This document shows positions 29,556 to 39,695 of a stretch of 64,000 nt of DNA, piece by piece. Source of the stretch: Moesziomyces globuligerus (Eukaryota > Basidiomycota > Ustilaginomycetes > Ustilaginales > Ustilaginaceae); assembly GCA_030849465.1 (NCBI GenBank), contig JARVLF010000003.1, positions 124,001-188,000 on the forward strand, read 5' to 3'. The position numbers and the translations under genes are program-made. Position 1 is the stretch's first letter. Each line of letters opens with the position of its first letter. A model generated the notes under the pieces. That model saw only the letters and a program-made list of their open reading frames with translations. It was not told the DNA's origin and did not search any database.

Positions 29556-30691
29556 CAAGCTGCGCTGAGAGTGGATGCGATGTGCGGGCGCCTGCGCTTG
29601 GGCTGCAGTGGGGACTGGCCGAGTGCGGTGCAGGCGAGAGGACGCACGGGGCGCTGCGCTGCGCGGGGGTCGGCTTTGCTGAGCTAGGCGCCACCGGGCA
29701 GTTGAACAGTGTCTCCTTGGAGCACGCGGGCGGAGGTGGAGCGTGCCCAGGGTGCAGTGCAAGGCCAGTGTGGCTCAGTTGGGCGTTATCTCAGGCAGTG
29801 CGCCTGTAATCGGCCGATTGAATCGCCAAATCGATCCGACTTACTGTAACTTAGCAGTGGGACGGTTGATTTTCCACTCTCAGCGGCTGAGGCTGTGAGT
29901 TTCGAATTTCGCATTCGTCGGAGCCAGGGGCGCCGCGCATCGCATCGGGACTCGACTCAAGGCCCAGCCTGATCTCGACCCGCGCGCCCTCACCCTCTTT
30001 GCCTGCGCACGATGATGCCATGCTAGCCGATGCCATGCCCGAACCCTGGCGCCCGTGGCCCACGTTTTTGCTCCGCCGCTTCTTGTCGATCATGCCGCCG
30101 GTGGTACTGACGTGCCGAAGCAGCAACGACCGAAACAAGCCGAAGCTTCCACACGTGCTCTACTGTACCTAGCCCGAGTGCCTGACGCGAGGTCACAGGG
30201 CAAGCCGAGCCGAAAGAGTTTCAGCGTCGGCCATTTGTATCGATCGGGCCTGGCCTACGGGAAGCTCCGAGCCAGCCAGAGTGGAGGCATGGAGCATCGA
30301 TTGAGAATTTGCCCGAACCTCCGAGACCCTGACTTGGAAAACTCAGCCACCTGCCATCATCACCATCATCACCGTGCTCCTCCTCCGCAACTCGCCAGCG
30401 GTATCGATCGTCTTGTCATCGGCTCATCCCCGATCGACGGCCTCGAGTCCACGGCGCCCATCTCGTTCCTCCTTGATGACCACCAGCCGGCGTTGCTGTG
30501 ACCAACATCAGAGGCAAGCTTCCCCATCTGCCGTCGCCTCGCGCTTGACTCACCGCTTTGTCGTCGTCGTCTCCTTGCTGCTGCTGCTTCTGCTCAAGTC
30601 CGAGGACGCGCAACAACCCGGAAGTCTGCTTCACGCAACTGATCGCTGACTTGCTCTTGTTCTTCCGCTCGTTGGCCTCCACACTCACGCC
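29556..30691. other. Intergenic between polyubiquitin and Prp4-kinase promoters
   Basis: No supported gene. The open frames are Arg/Ser-rich shadows. A CATCAC-type simple repeat lies at about 30355-30371. The last few hundred bases are the leader of the kinase gene. Confidence 0.55.
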
Positions 30692-32485
30692 ATGTCTTAC
30701 TCGCGACAGCCTCGCGCATCTACCTCATCGCGCCGCGATGCTTCCTCCTCCCGGCAAAGCGCCCGTCGCTCTGCCTCACCGCTCAGCAAAAGGCTGAAAA
30801 GGGACGACCAGCCGTCCCATGTGGCTGATACAAAACTAGATACCTTGCTGGACGCGTACGAACTCGGCATCGATGAGGAGCAGCAGAGGAGGAACGTGCT
30901 CGAACAGAGCCGCAAGCGGAGGCAGGCCATCCTCGAAAAGCATCGCGACTCCGAGAGCGCACAGACATCTGCGGAAGGTACGCCTGCTTTGAGCGCCGAC
31001 GACACCACATCGCCTAGCCAGGTGAAAGAGGATCCGTCGCAGCAAGCATTCTCACTCACTAAGAGCGCAACTGCGTCCTCTGCACCGGACGCTGCCGCAC
31101 CTCCGGGCGACAGCACGAATCTGCTTGGTGCCTCTGCTGCTGAAGTTCAGCCCGATGCGGATCGGGCGCGAGAGCTTCAGCGCCTTGAACAGCGACGCAA
31201 AGTCAGCGAGGCATCCGCCGACAAGTCGGAGCTGGAGTTCGAAGAGGTGGAAGTGACCGACGACGAGCAAGATGAGGACATGGACATGTTTGCGCTCTCG
31301 GACGACGATGCCACGCAGACTGAGGCCAAACCGAAGAAGACCAAGCTCGTTCGTAGGCCGGTGCGTGGTGCTATCCTCGGCGCATCGGCCCCCAAGCCAG
31401 TGGCTGCCGCTCTTTCAGATGCGACGGCGGCGAGCGCGGCGAACCTATCGAGCAACTGGGACGATGGCGAGGGCTACCTGCGCACCATCTTGGGTGAGAC
31501 GCTGGACTCGCGCTACCAGATCACAGCGGTTTTGGGTAAAGGGATGTTTGCATCCGTCGTCCGCGCACGCGATCTGCACTCCTCCGGGCGCGAAGTGGCG
31601 ATCAAGATCGTGCGCGTCCAGGAGAGTATGTACGCTGCGGGGCTCAAGGAGGTCGCCATCCTGCGCAAGCTCAACGAGACCGACGCCGAGGACCGCAAGC
31701 ACGTGGTGCGGCTGGAGAGGCACTTTGACTACAAGCGCCATCTGTGCATGGTGTTTGAGCCGCTCGGCATGAACCTGCGCGACGTCGTGCGCAGGTACGG
31801 TCGCGACGTGGGGCTCAACATGCAAGCCGTCCGCGTATACGCGCACCAGCTGCTGCTCGCTCTGGCGCACCTCGCCAAACACGAGATCATGCACGCCGAC
31901 ATCAAACCGGATAACATCCTGGTCAACGACGCCAAGACGACGCTCAAGCTCGCGGATCTCGGCTCGGCCGTGCCTGTGGGCGAGGGAGAGATCACGCCAT
32001 ATCTGGTCTCGAGGTTCTACCGCGCACCCGAGGTGATCTTGGGCCAGAAGTACGACTGTGCCATCGACGTTTGGTCGGCAGGCTGTACCCTGTACGAGCT
32101 CGCGACGGGCAAAATCTTGTTTCCGGGCCGGACGAACAACCACATGCTGCTGCTGATGCAAGAGGCACGGGGCAAGTTTACGGCCAAACAGCTGCGCAAG
32201 TGTCAGTATGGAGAGCAGCATTTCGACGAGTCCGGTGCGTTCCTCTCGGTGGAGCCGGATAAGAGCACGGCCAAGAGCGTCGTCAGAAGAGTCACGCTCG
32301 GAAGGCCGACGGCAGATGTGCGCAGTCGCATCCTCCCGCCTCAGACGGCCAAGCAGCTCAGGCCCGACGAGGCCAAGGCGACGAATGCGTTTGTAGACCT
32401 GCTAGAGCGATGTCTGGAGCTCGATCCGGCCAGACGCATCACGGCCAAGGATGCGCTCAAGCACCCGTGGTTCGCACACATGTGA
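30692..32485 (+). CDS. Prp4-type spliceosomal protein kinase (DYRK superfamily)
   Basis: 597 residues from ATG 30692. Kinase of the S. pombe Prp4/human PRPF4B group, which phosphorylates U4/U6.U5 tri-snRNP proteins (Prp6, Prp31) during spliceosome activation in the nucleus. The N-terminal ~270 residues are an RS/SR-rich then acidic disordered region (SYSRQPRASTSSRRDASSS; EVEVTDDEQDEDMDMF). Kinase domain about 275-595: glycine loop VLGKGMFASVV, VAIKI (K305), catalytic HADIKPDN (D403), metal motif DLG instead of DFG (D422), and activation segment ITPYLVSRFYRAPEVILG, which is diagnostic of the Prp4 group. VWSAGCTLYELATGKILFPG and RRITAKDALKHPWF complete the C-lobe. Not the yeast WD40 protein also called Prp4. 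Confidence 0.93.
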   Translation: MSYSRQPRASTSSRRDASSSRQSARRSASPLSKRLKRDDQPSHVADTKLDTLLDAYELGIDEEQQRRNVLEQSRKRRQAILEKHRDSESAQTSAEGTPALSADDTTSPSQVKEDPSQQAFSLTKSATASSAPDAAAPPGDSTNLLGASAAEVQPDADRARELQRLEQRRKVSEASADKSELEFEEVEVTDDEQDEDMDMFALSDDDATQTEAKPKKTKLVRRPVRGAILGASAPKPVAAALSDATAASAANLSSNWDDGEGYLRTILGETLDSRYQITAVLGKGMFASVVRARDLHSSGREVAIKIVRVQESMYAAGLKEVAILRKLNETDAEDRKHVVRLERHFDYKRHLCMVFEPLGMNLRDVVRRYGRDVGLNMQAVRVYAHQLLLALAHLAKHEIMHADIKPDNILVNDAKTTLKLADLGSAVPVGEGEITPYLVSRFYRAPEVILGQKYDCAIDVWSAGCTLYELATGKILFPGRTNNHMLLLMQEARGKFTAKQLRKCQYGEQHFDESGAFLSVEPDKSTAKSVVRRVTLGRPTADVRSRILPPQTAKQLRPDEAKATNAFVDLLERCLELDPARRITAKDALKHPWFAHM

Positions 32486-32522
32486 TGCAACACGTAGTGC
32501 ATCACGTAGGGTCATCGAATCG

Positions 32523-32555
32523 AGTGTGTGTGTGTGCGTGTGTGTGAGTGTGAGT
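32523..32555. repeat. GT-rich microsatellite
   Basis: Imperfect (GT)n/(GTGAGT)n run in the 223-bp spacer between the kinase stop and the calpain start. Confidence 0.7.
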
Positions 32556-32708
32556 GCTGGTCGTGCATGTGCGGGGGAGAGAGTTGGCTGGACCCTGAAG
32601 TGGAAATGCGGGTGCAAAGGCCACGTCGCGCGAGCGTCTTGACCTCCACCTTTTTGGCCGTCGTTGGCGTGTGCGGATGGCACTTCCATCATCGGACCGG
32701 GATTGGGT

Positions 32709-35288
32709 ATGAGTGGGTATTCGCAGGGCGAGTGGGAGGCGAAGGTGGCCATGGTGCAGGAGCAGGCGGGCCGGGCGACGCGTGCCGAGCTTGGGCGCAA
32801 CTATTCGCTTGCGTTTGAGCTGTACGTGCGTTCGGGACAGCAGCTGGTGCATCTGCTCAGCCATCCTCCTCCCACGCCGGACGCGGTTGCGCGCGAGAAG
32901 CTCAAGGCGATGGCGAACAAGGTGATGGCGAGGGCGGAGAAGATCAAGGCGACGCACAAGCATCTGGCTCCCGTCGAGCGCGATGCTCTAAGCGAAGAAG
33001 AGCAGGCAGCCGTTCTGGCCGCTTCGGCTACGATCAACGGTAGACACTTCCCCGTCTGGACGGATGCGCATCGTCAGGCCGTCTCGACCTCGACCGCGTC
33101 GAGGCTGGAACTATCGCCGGAACAGGTCAAAAGGGAGGCGCAGTGGAGACGTGCATCCCCCGCCGAGGGGTGGGCGAGACGGTTGCGCGGGAGCGAGATC
33201 GTGCAGGACATTGTGACGGATTGTTCGTTTGTCGCCGCGCTCGAAGCGGCGGCGGAACACGATCACCTCTTCGGCACCTCGCTCTCCACCTCGGCTCTGC
33301 ATCCGCAGGACTCGCTCGGCAGACCCCAAGTCAGCTCCACTGGTCGCTACACGGTCCGACTGCATGTCAACGGCGTGGCGCGCTGCGTCGAGATCGACGA
33401 CCACCTCCCCTTCTATCCCTCGGCTTCGGGTCGTCTGATGGGCGCCACGTCGCGCGAGGGCCAAACCATCTGGCCTGCACTCCTCGAAAAGGCCTACCTC
33501 ACCCTCATGGGCGGCTACGACTTTGCCGGCTCGACGGCCAGCATCGACGCCTACGCCCTCACAGGTTGGTGGCCCGAACACATCTTTCTCCGGCACGCCG
33601 GCTTCCAGCGCGAAAAGACCTGGGCGCGTTTCCACGCCGCCTGGACCCAGGGTCGTTGCTTTGCCACCCTCGGCACGCCGAGCTCGAAAGCAGCAGACGA
33701 GGTGGGGCTCGTACCGAGCCACAACTACGCCATCCTGCACGTGTGCGAGCGTGGCAGCCAGCGACTCGTCACGCTCATGAACCCGTGGCGAAACGCAGCC
33801 CATCCGAGCATAGCATTCAGGGAGCAAGCAAAGGACGTGATCGAGGCGATGGACGCTCTCGAGGTGAAGGAGGAGGTGACGTTCACGGTGACCTGGGACG
33901 ATCTGTGCACGCACTTTGACTCGCTCTTTCTCAACTGGGATCCGAGCGGGATGGAGCACCGCGTCGACGTGCATGCGAGCTGGCGGAACAGCATGGCGGA
34001 TGGCAAGGCAGCGGGGATGGAGCAGCCGGATCCAAGGTTTCGACTCGTCGTATCGGCATCCCAGGCTGGACAGGGAGGAGGGGAGGGAGAGGACGAGGTG
34101 TGGATCTTGCTCACACGGCACATCACCGAGACGCCTACGACTGCCAAGCGTAGGGGTGCACCGGCAGAGGGGTCCGACTCGCAGTACATTGCGGTGCATG
34201 TATTCGAAGACGATGCGCGGGCGGGCGAGGGGGAGCAGTCTTCGGTGCTGCCGCTCGGACAAGCACGCCAGGTGGGTGCGTACGTCGACGGTACGCACTG
34301 CCTGATCCGTATCAAGCCGGGACTAGCTCGTCGCTCGCCCGGATCCGCCTCGTCTGCGGAGCGGAGCTATACGGTGGTAGCCTCGCGGCGCGGGCGTCGT
34401 GCTTCGTCGGTGCGCTACACGCTCTCGGTACTGTCTCGCTGTTCGGTGGTGTTGAGCGAGGTTCGGACGCGGCTTGCGTTTCGCGATGTCGTTCCGGGCG
34501 CCTGGACGGGTCGGAGCTGCGGGGGCAATGCGACGCTCCCGACGTTCATGTCGAATCCGCAGTGGACGCTCTCGGTGCCCGCAGACGCGGGCGAGGTGCA
34601 GGTGAGTCTGACGCTCGAATGTGCCGATCGCAGCGTACCCGTGCAGCTGCTGCTAGCCTACCCCGGCACGGCGCGAGGCGGACGCGTAACGCACCTCACT
34701 CAGGGAGACCTTGTCCTCTCGAGCGGCATGTATCACCACGGCCTCGCGCTGTGTTCGACCACGACGCGCGGTGCGCACACCCGCCTTCGTCCCGGCACCT
34801 ACACGCTCGTCGCTTCGACCTTCGAGGCCGCCACCCCCGCCGGGTTTACGCTCACCATCGATACCAGCCGCCCCGTCACGCTCAAACCCATCCCACAAGA
34901 GGGCGCCGGCATGTTCCATCGTCGCATCACCTCAGCCTGGACCTCAACTTCCGCAAAAGGATCCCGTGCCAACGCAGCGTACTTTGCCAACCCGACGTGG
35001 CAGATCGTCGTGCCACCGAGCGGCATGGCAGGATTGGTAGCTAGGATCAAGCCAAACCCAGACGCGCGCGCCGTCAGACCCTACGTTCATCTCGCCCTCT
35101 TCGACAAACACAACGAGCTGGCGACTAGCGGCGCTTACACCGACCTCGCCTGCGGCGCTGCGATCGATCATCCCAAACTCACCCCCGGCAACTACACGCT
35201 CGTCGCCTCGACGTACCAACCCGACGTCCACGTCGCCTTCACCATCGATCTCTACACCGCCGTCCGCTGCGACGTCACTCCAGTCTAG
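32709..35288 (+). CDS. rim13: Calpain-like cysteine protease PalB/Rim13
   Basis: 859 residues from ATG 32709 (MSGYSQGEWEAKV); upstream in-frame codons lack an ATG. In the Rim/Pal pathway this protease is recruited with ESCRT-III to cleave the transcription factor Rim101/PacC at neutral-alkaline pH. The N-terminal ~100 residues are helical and fit an MIT domain (YSLAFELYVRSGQQ; REKLKAMANKVMARAEKIK). Papain-like core: Cys172 in TDCSFVAALE, His338 in VPSHNYAIL and Asn358 in LMNPWRN, a complete triad. GRYTVRLHVNGVARCVEIDD and LLEKAYLTLMGGYDF are typical. Two or three beta-sandwich (calpain III-like) repeats follow, marked by repeated PGTYTLVASTFE, PGNYTLVASTYQ and NPQWTLSVP/NPTWQIVVP. Its stop is 38 bp from the converging helicase stop. 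Confidence 0.92.
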   Translation: MSGYSQGEWEAKVAMVQEQAGRATRAELGRNYSLAFELYVRSGQQLVHLLSHPPPTPDAVAREKLKAMANKVMARAEKIKATHKHLAPVERDALSEEEQAAVLAASATINGRHFPVWTDAHRQAVSTSTASRLELSPEQVKREAQWRRASPAEGWARRLRGSEIVQDIVTDCSFVAALEAAAEHDHLFGTSLSTSALHPQDSLGRPQVSSTGRYTVRLHVNGVARCVEIDDHLPFYPSASGRLMGATSREGQTIWPALLEKAYLTLMGGYDFAGSTASIDAYALTGWWPEHIFLRHAGFQREKTWARFHAAWTQGRCFATLGTPSSKAADEVGLVPSHNYAILHVCERGSQRLVTLMNPWRNAAHPSIAFREQAKDVIEAMDALEVKEEVTFTVTWDDLCTHFDSLFLNWDPSGMEHRVDVHASWRNSMADGKAAGMEQPDPRFRLVVSASQAGQGGGEGEDEVWILLTRHITETPTTAKRRGAPAEGSDSQYIAVHVFEDDARAGEGEQSSVLPLGQARQVGAYVDGTHCLIRIKPGLARRSPGSASSAERSYTVVASRRGRRASSVRYTLSVLSRCSVVLSEVRTRLAFRDVVPGAWTGRSCGGNATLPTFMSNPQWTLSVPADAGEVQVSLTLECADRSVPVQLLLAYPGTARGGRVTHLTQGDLVLSSGMYHHGLALCSTTTRGAHTRLRPGTYTLVASTFEAATPAGFTLTIDTSRPVTLKPIPQEGAGMFHRRITSAWTSTSAKGSRANAAYFANPTWQIVVPPSGMAGLVARIKPNPDARAVRPYVHLALFDKHNELATSGAYTDLACGAAIDHPKLTPGNYTLVASTYQPDVHVAFTIDLYTAVRCDVTPV

Positions 35289-35326
35289 CTTGCCGAGCCA
35301 ATTCTGAAACGTTTTTCCTTTCCGCT

Positions 35327-37468
35327 TCATGGGGAAGCTGAGCGTCGTCTGCCGGACGATTTTCCCCACTGGGTCGAGATGGTGTAGTAGCCCGGGACTG
35401 CTTGGTTCGCCCATTCGAGGTGCGGCAAGACGGTGAGGTCGCGGAGATACGTCTTGGGACCCTGGTTGGTAGACTGCTGCACCGCCTCGCCGTAGAGCAT
35501 CCAGTCGGTCTCGGGGCGGCGGTTGAAGAAGACTGAATCGGGATGCGCCCATGCGCTCACGCCGGCTACGGTGGTATACGTCATTGTGGTGGGATCGTAC
35601 CGAGCCAGATTGGCATACAGACCCGTGAGCAGACACCTTGTGATCCTGTCCACCGCATCCTCTCGACCGCGCACCGAGCTGGTTGGATCGAGCTGCATCG
35701 GGCTCGCAAAGCGGAGGAGGAAGCGCTCGAGCTGGTGTCGGATCGAAACGGCCCTACTGAGCGCGGCAAAGTTGAGCCGGTGGCGCTGCGCCCACTTGGC
35801 ACTGCTCGCACCGACGCGAGGGTCGGTGAAGGCGAGAAAGACGTTGAGCAGCGTCAGCACATCGCCCTCCTGCGCAGCAAAGCCGCGCTGGCTCAACTGC
35901 GTCGCCGCCGAGTCGGGCGCAACGAAGAGCGAGCTGACGTGCAGCAGCGCTACGATGGCCAGCATCTCGCGCGCGCAGCTGTACGCAGGCTGGGCCGAAG
36001 CGACGAGGATCCTGGCCAGATGCGGCGCGAGCGGCATCTCGGCCATCACCGCGCCGTGCTCGGTGAGCCTGGCGTAGTCGTCGAGTGCGCCGAGTTCGAC
36101 GAGCCTCTGCAGCGCTGCAGCCAGCAGCGCGGGAGGCGGAGCAGGGGGCACCCACTCGAAGCGCGCGAGGTTATCGATACCAAGCGCCTTGAGCATCAGC
36201 GTGGGAGCCGAGAGGTCGATGCGCGTGAGCTCGGGCCGAGTAGCAGCACGCAGCTCGGCGAAGCATCGCTCGGTATACAGCCGGAAGCACTTGCCCGCGC
36301 GTGTGCGCCCCGCTCGACCCGCACGCTGCACCGCCGCCGCGCGCGAGATCGGCACCACCCCAATCGCATCTCGGTCGGCGCTGGCAGTGCGCAGCTTGAC
36401 GAGACCGCAGTCGACGACGTAGACGACGCCGTCGAGCGTGATGCTCGCCTCGGCGATGTTGGTGGCCACGACCACCTTGCGCGCCGTCGCGGGCGCCGGC
36501 TCAAAGACGGCGCTCTGCTCGCGCGACGAGAGCCCGGCGTGCAGCGGCAGCAGCTGCATCCGCGCCGCCGCCGCCGGCAGATCGAGCTGCCGGTCCGCGA
36601 GCATCTGCAGCGCCGCATCGATCTCGTCGCGGCCCGTGAGGAACGCCAGCACGTCGCCGCGCGGCTCGGCGAGGTGGATGCGCCAGATCGTCTCGACCGT
36701 CTTGGCGACGTAGTCGGCACAGGGCGTGTTGAGATACGCCACATGCACCGGAAACGACCTTCCCTTGATATGCATCACTGCCGCCCTGTCCTTCACCTTG
36801 CGCTCATGGTTTGTGTCGATGACGCGGCTGTCTTCGAAAAAGTCTTTGAAGCTCAGAGCGTCGAGCGTGGCGCTGGCGACGATGAGGCGGAGCTCGGGTC
36901 GCTTGCGGAGGATCTTGGTGAGCACGCCGAGGAGGAGGTCGGTATACATGCCGCGCTCGTGCGCCTCGTCGACCATGATGACGCTGTAGTGCGTGAGGAG
37001 CGGATCGCGGATGCACTCGCGGAAGAGCGTGCCGTCGGTGGTGTACTTGATGCGCGTGGCGGACGACGAGTGGTCTTCGAAGCGGATGGCGTATCCGACC
37101 TCGTCGCCGAGGCGCACGCGCATCTGATCGGCGACGCGCGCGGCGATCGAGACGGCAGCGACGCGGCGCGGCTGTGTGCAGACGATGGTGTTGCCGGCGC
37201 CCGCGGGCGCGGCGGTGGTCCAGCCCGCGTCGTAGAGGAAGCGCGGGATCTGCGTCGTCTTGCCCGAGCCGGTCTCACCGACGACGATGAGCACCTGGTG
37301 CTGCTCGAGCGCGTAGAGGATCGCATCGCGCTGCGCAGCGATGGGCAGCGACGAGGCGGACGAGAGCGCAGACGAGGTGACGAGCAGAGGTTCGGTCTCC
37401 GAGTCGCGGTCGAGCGAGCTGCCGGGACGTGCCGAGCCGGGCTTCCAGAAGGCAGGAGGCGCGGTCAT
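35327..37468 (-). CDS. DHX35: DEAH-box RNA helicase, DHX35-like
   Basis: 713 residues from ATG 37468 (MTAPPAFWKPG). The start fits the DHX35 N-terminal FW-[RK]-PG motif. Motifs: I GETGSGKTTQIP (~64), Ia TQPRRVAA, II DEAH (~167, VDEAHERGMYTD), III SATLDA, V TNIAEASITLDGVVYVVD and VI QRAGRAGRTRAG. The winged-helix/ratchet and OB-fold follow (ALDDYARLTEHGAVMAEMPL; HPDSVFFNRRPETDWMLYGE). The family acts in spliceosome-associated RNA remodelling; DHX35 is a late or quality-control factor missing from budding yeast. The last ~25 residues (after VPGYYTIS) are basic and unlike relatives, so a small 3' splicing difference cannot be excluded. It shares a 238-bp divergent promoter with CHM7. Confidence 0.92.
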   Translation of the reverse strand: MTAPPAFWKPGSARPGSSLDRDSETEPLLVTSSALSSASSLPIAAQRDAILYALEQHQVLIVVGETGSGKTTQIPRFLYDAGWTTAAPAGAGNTIVCTQPRRVAAVSIAARVADQMRVRLGDEVGYAIRFEDHSSSATRIKYTTDGTLFRECIRDPLLTHYSVIMVDEAHERGMYTDLLLGVLTKILRKRPELRLIVASATLDALSFKDFFEDSRVIDTNHERKVKDRAAVMHIKGRSFPVHVAYLNTPCADYVAKTVETIWRIHLAEPRGDVLAFLTGRDEIDAALQMLADRQLDLPAAAARMQLLPLHAGLSSREQSAVFEPAPATARKVVVATNIAEASITLDGVVYVVDCGLVKLRTASADRDAIGVVPISRAAAVQRAGRAGRTRAGKCFRLYTERCFAELRAATRPELTRIDLSAPTLMLKALGIDNLARFEWVPPAPPPALLAAALQRLVELGALDDYARLTEHGAVMAEMPLAPHLARILVASAQPAYSCAREMLAIVALLHVSSLFVAPDSAATQLSQRGFAAQEGDVLTLLNVFLAFTDPRVGASSAKWAQRHRLNFAALSRAVSIRHQLERFLLRFASPMQLDPTSSVRGREDAVDRITRCLLTGLYANLARYDPTTMTYTTVAGVSAWAHPDSVFFNRRPETDWMLYGEAVQQSTNQGPKTYLRDLTVLPHLEWANQAVPGYYTISTQWGKSSGRRRSASP

Positions 37469-37706
37469 GGCCACAAGCACGCCGAGGAACAGCGTAGACG
37501 CCAAGGGTGTGGATGCTGCACCACGGCCGAATGCATCCCGACAATGCGACAGGCGATGGTGGCAGTCAGAGACCAAGCGATGCAGTCTGATCGCGCGCAC
37601 AAGCTTTGCTCAAAGAGTGCCAATTTTTAGACCAACACCTCCACACGCACTCGCGCCTTTCATACCCTCATCTCCACATCCGCCATCCCACTCGTGACGC
37701 TGCAGC
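37469..37706. promoter_or_regulatory. Bidirectional promoter, DHX35 / CHM7
   Basis: 238 bp between divergent start codons. No TATA box was evident. Confidence 0.5.
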
Positions 37707-39329
37707 ATGTCTCGGGACGACAGCGAAGCATCTGCGCCGGCCGGACTGGCCAAGTACATCTCGACGCACGCCTCGTTCCGCCATGCGTCGTCTTCGACCT
37801 CGCCGCTGCCGGCGCTGTACTCGGACCTCTCGCGCCAACGCAAGAGCAACCCGGCGGGCTACCGGGCCAGCATCGAGTGGTGGAAGGGCACGCTGATCGA
37901 CGTCACGTGGCGAGGCGTCCAGCTCGACCGCGATCCTCCCGTGCTCGACGACGCGGCGGGAGCGTTGTTCGACGACGACCTGCACAGCGCTTCGGGCGAG
38001 GCGCTGCCGGACCGCACCGTCTTCCGGCTGGACGAGAGCACCAAGGCGCGCTGGACGGTCGACGGCGTCGGTCGGCCGCTCGGGCTCGGCACCGTGCTCG
38101 CCGAGCTCGAAAAGACGCACGCGGTGGTCGCGCTGTCCAAGTTTCGGAACAGCACAACCGCGGTCAGCGGGCCAGCCAAGCAGTCGAGTGGTTTGCGAGG
38201 ATACATTCCTACAGCGGGTGGGGTTGCCTCGGCGTTGCTCGTGACGCCGGCACGCTGGGCGGCGTCGCAGCTGCTGAGCCTCGCCACGGGCGCGAGCGAC
38301 GACGACGAGGGCGAGTACAGTCAAGACGAGCAGCTCTTCCGGTCCAAACGGGGCGACTGGGTTGTGTACGAGTTGGTGCACCGGCTCGCCTCGGCGTGGC
38401 TGACGCATCACTTTGAGCACGATGCGACGCTGAGTCCCATCTCGTCGCTCATGACAGAGGCCGAGTTTCGGCAGCGACTCGCACGCGTCTGCGCGCGCCA
38501 GTTTGGCTTCCATCCGAGCGAGCGCGATGCGCAGCTCGTGCTCACGCACCTCGTGCGCGACTGTGCCGGCGTAGCCACCACCCATGCTGGTGTCGTCAAG
38601 TTCTCCGCAGCCGAGGGTGTGGTGGTGGAGCGGGTGAGCGAGGAGGATCGCGGTGTGGTGGCTGTCAAGGAGACGGTGCGCAAGGTCGAGTTGCAGATCG
38701 GTTCGCTCCAACGCCAGATCGACGCACGCACCCAACAGGCCAAAGATGCGCTGCGCAAGGGTAGCAAGCAACAGGCTGCTTCGTATCTGCGCAGCAGAAA
38801 GGCACTCGACGAAGTGCTGACAAAGAGGATGGCAACAAGGGAAACAATGGCAAAGGTGTTGCTCGGCATCGAACAGGCCAAATCCGACGTAGAGATCGTC
38901 AAGGCTTACGAGGCTAGTAGCGATGTGTTGGCGCGCGTGCTCGCAAGGCCCGAACTCAAGATGGACCACGTGGACAAGACGATGGAGGGCTTGGAACAGT
39001 CGCTAGCCAGCCAACGAGAGGTAGACGAAGCCATCAGAGCCACCGCTCCTACCGACATCGACGAGGATGAGGTCCAGCATGAACTCGACCAACTCCTCGC
39101 CGAAAAATCCACCGCCCCCACCACCACCCCGCACACTCAGCACGCTGCCAAACCTCAACACGCAGCCAAGGCTCACGATGCAACGTTGGATCAAGACCTC
39201 CTCGACCGCTTCAACAACCTCCGCCTTCCCCCCACCACCAATCCCACCAACCAGACCGATCCGACCGATCCGACCGATCCGACCGAACAAACTCGACAGC
39301 AAGAGCACCAACAACCCATCTCCGAATGA
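37707..39329 (+). CDS. CHM7: ESCRT-III-like protein Chm7/CHMP7
   Basis: 540 residues. Chm7/CHMP7 marks openings in the nuclear envelope and recruits ESCRT-III for sealing and nuclear pore surveillance. The N-terminal half (about 1-290) has the degenerate Vps25-like winged-helix character (ASIEWWKGTLIDVTWRG; WTVDGVGRPLGLGTVLAEL). A hydrophobic-amphipathic stretch (ALLVTPARWAASQLLSLATG, ~170-190) may bind membrane. The C-terminal half is an Snf7-type coiled coil (KVELQIGSLQRQIDARTQQA; ALRKGSKQQAASYLRSRKAL) with an acidic tail containing DEDEVQHELDQLLAE, a MIM-like motif. The last ~80 residues are low-complexity, with a DPT repeat coded by a 9-bp minisatellite at 39256-39290. Confidence 0.88.
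   Translation: MSRDDSEASAPAGLAKYISTHASFRHASSSTSPLPALYSDLSRQRKSNPAGYRASIEWWKGTLIDVTWRGVQLDRDPPVLDDAAGALFDDDLHSASGEALPDRTVFRLDESTKARWTVDGVGRPLGLGTVLAELEKTHAVVALSKFRNSTTAVSGPAKQSSGLRGYIPTAGGVASALLVTPARWAASQLLSLATGASDDDEGEYSQDEQLFRSKRGDWVVYELVHRLASAWLTHHFEHDATLSPISSLMTEAEFRQRLARVCARQFGFHPSERDAQLVLTHLVRDCAGVATTHAGVVKFSAAEGVVVERVSEEDRGVVAVKETVRKVELQIGSLQRQIDARTQQAKDALRKGSKQQAASYLRSRKALDEVLTKRMATRETMAKVLLGIEQAKSDVEIVKAYEASSDVLARVLARPELKMDHVDKTMEGLEQSLASQREVDEAIRATAPTDIDEDEVQHELDQLLAEKSTAPTTTPHTQHAAKPQHAAKAHDATLDQDLLDRFNNLRLPPTTNPTNQTDPTDPTDPTEQTRQQEHQQPISE
39256..39290 (+). repeat. 9-bp minisatellite in the CHM7 3' coding end
   Basis: Tandem GACCGATCC units encode repeated Asp-Pro-Thr near the C-terminus. 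Confidence 0.8.
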
Positions 39330-39695
39330 TTCCCTCGGTCTTTCCCTTCATACCCAATACGACCTCGATCCGCACTCGGAAACTAGGCTGGCAGAGAGAA
39401 CACGTGCGTTGCAACGTGCAGAGTGCATGATGATACAAGCCGGCCGACCCGAGACCGCGCGTACGTGTGTTGCTACACTCGCAAGCCACGGTGCGGCACA
39501 ACGGTGCGAAGAGAGGAGAACGTGGGGAAAATGCGTGGGACGGATCCGATCCCATGTGCAAGACCGGATCCCCCTTTTTGTATTGGCTCGCCAAGCGGCG
39601 GTGCGCACGACGATCCTAGCAATAATGCGGCACATTCATGTTGTGATGCGAACCGACCAAGTGCATAAAGGGGATGTAGAGACGGCGAGCGCAAT
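39330..39695. other. Convergent 3' flanks of CHM7 and RPS30
   Basis: 366 bp between the two stop codons; terminators and 3' UTRs only. No gene seen. Confidence 0.6.

Noticed and set aside
30355..30371. CATCATCACC repeat looking like a His tag
   Set aside because: Noncoding simple repeat in an intergenic region; not vector sequence.
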